From Proteobacteria bacterium UBA4575 (lineage in GTDB: Bacteria; Pseudomonadota; Gammaproteobacteria; UBA4575), in contig DGKH01000037.1 in NCBI GenBank assembly GCA_002386945.1, positions 1 through 6,446 on the forward strand: a stretch of 6,446 bases of DNA. The letters are read 5' to 3'. This document shows positions 6,355-6,446 of the stretch, one piece after another; position 1 is the first letter of the stretch; the number at the start of each line of letters is the position of its first letter. Made by a program: the position numbers and the translations under genes. Under the pieces are notes generated by a model that was given only the letters and a program-made list of their open reading frames with translations, had not been told where the DNA came from and ran no database searches.

Positions 6355-6446
6355 ATGTCTGGATTATCACTGTACGACAAATTATGGAATGCACATGTAG
6401 TGCATACACAAGAAGACGCCACTAGCCTGATCTATATTGATCGTCA
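6355..6446 (+). CDS. leuC: 3-isopropylmalate dehydratase large subunit (first 30 codons only)
   Basis: LeuC, with LeuD, isomerises 2-isopropylmalate to 3-isopropylmalate in leucine biosynthesis, using a 4Fe-4S cluster. Only the N-terminus is in the window. It contains [11 protein letters not shown] (residues 6-16) and LIYIDR (25-30), which match the LYEKLFDAHVV and LLYIDRH blocks at the start of LeuC proteins. The cluster cysteines lie far downstream, outside the window. The ATG at 6355 is preceded by AAAGAG, unusually close to the start codon. The 19-bp gap after aroC, without a visible terminator, suggests co-transcription with aroC. The identity rests on 30 residues but the match is distinctive. 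Confidence 0.88.
   Translation, partial: MSGLSLYDKLWNAHVVHTQEDATSLIYIDR

Overview
The window carries eight protein-coding genes on both strands and almost no spare DNA. It reads as a chromosomal housekeeping segment of a gammaproteobacterium of moderate GC (about half by eye). The basis for this is that EF-P carries the modifiable lysine and sits beside EpmA- and EpmB-type enzymes, and that PrmB, AroC, Psd and LeuC all look like their Escherichia coli counterparts along their length. I cannot name the genus. The set of genes, including aroC followed directly by leuC and a SCO gene overlapping psd, is not the E. coli order.

Layout from left to right. The minus-strand epmB (start 746, running off the left edge) and the plus-strand efp (start 777) diverge from only 30 bp. 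efp is followed at 27 bp by epmA (GTG start 1377). These three form the EF-P beta-lysylation module: EpmB makes (R)-beta-lysine, EpmA attaches it to Lys34, and EF-P is the substrate. epmA converges, across 16 bp, on a minus-strand pair transcribed as a SCO1/SenC-family copper/thiol protein (start 4040) and then psd (start 3405). The pair shares a 4-nt ATGA overlap, so it is almost certainly one transcript. A roughly 200-bp divergent intergenic region follows. Then come plus-strand prmB (ribosomal protein uL3 glutamine methyltransferase; TTG start at about 4250, or GTG at 4241), aroC (chorismate synthase, 5235-6335) and the first 30 codons of leuC (from 6355, cut by the right edge).

Functional themes: four genes act on the translation apparatus (epmB, efp, epmA, prmB), two belong to envelope and respiratory biogenesis (psd and the SCO protein), and two to amino-acid biosynthesis (aroC for aromatics, leuC for leucine). 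There are no mobile elements, CRISPR arrays, rRNA or tRNA genes, and no broken genes.

I found no convincing undescribed system. The points most worth a second look are the overlapping regulatory layout between epmB and efp, the SCO-psd translational coupling, the MGST (rather than LGST) self-cleavage site and extended acidic tail of Psd, and the unusual leader and start of prmB.
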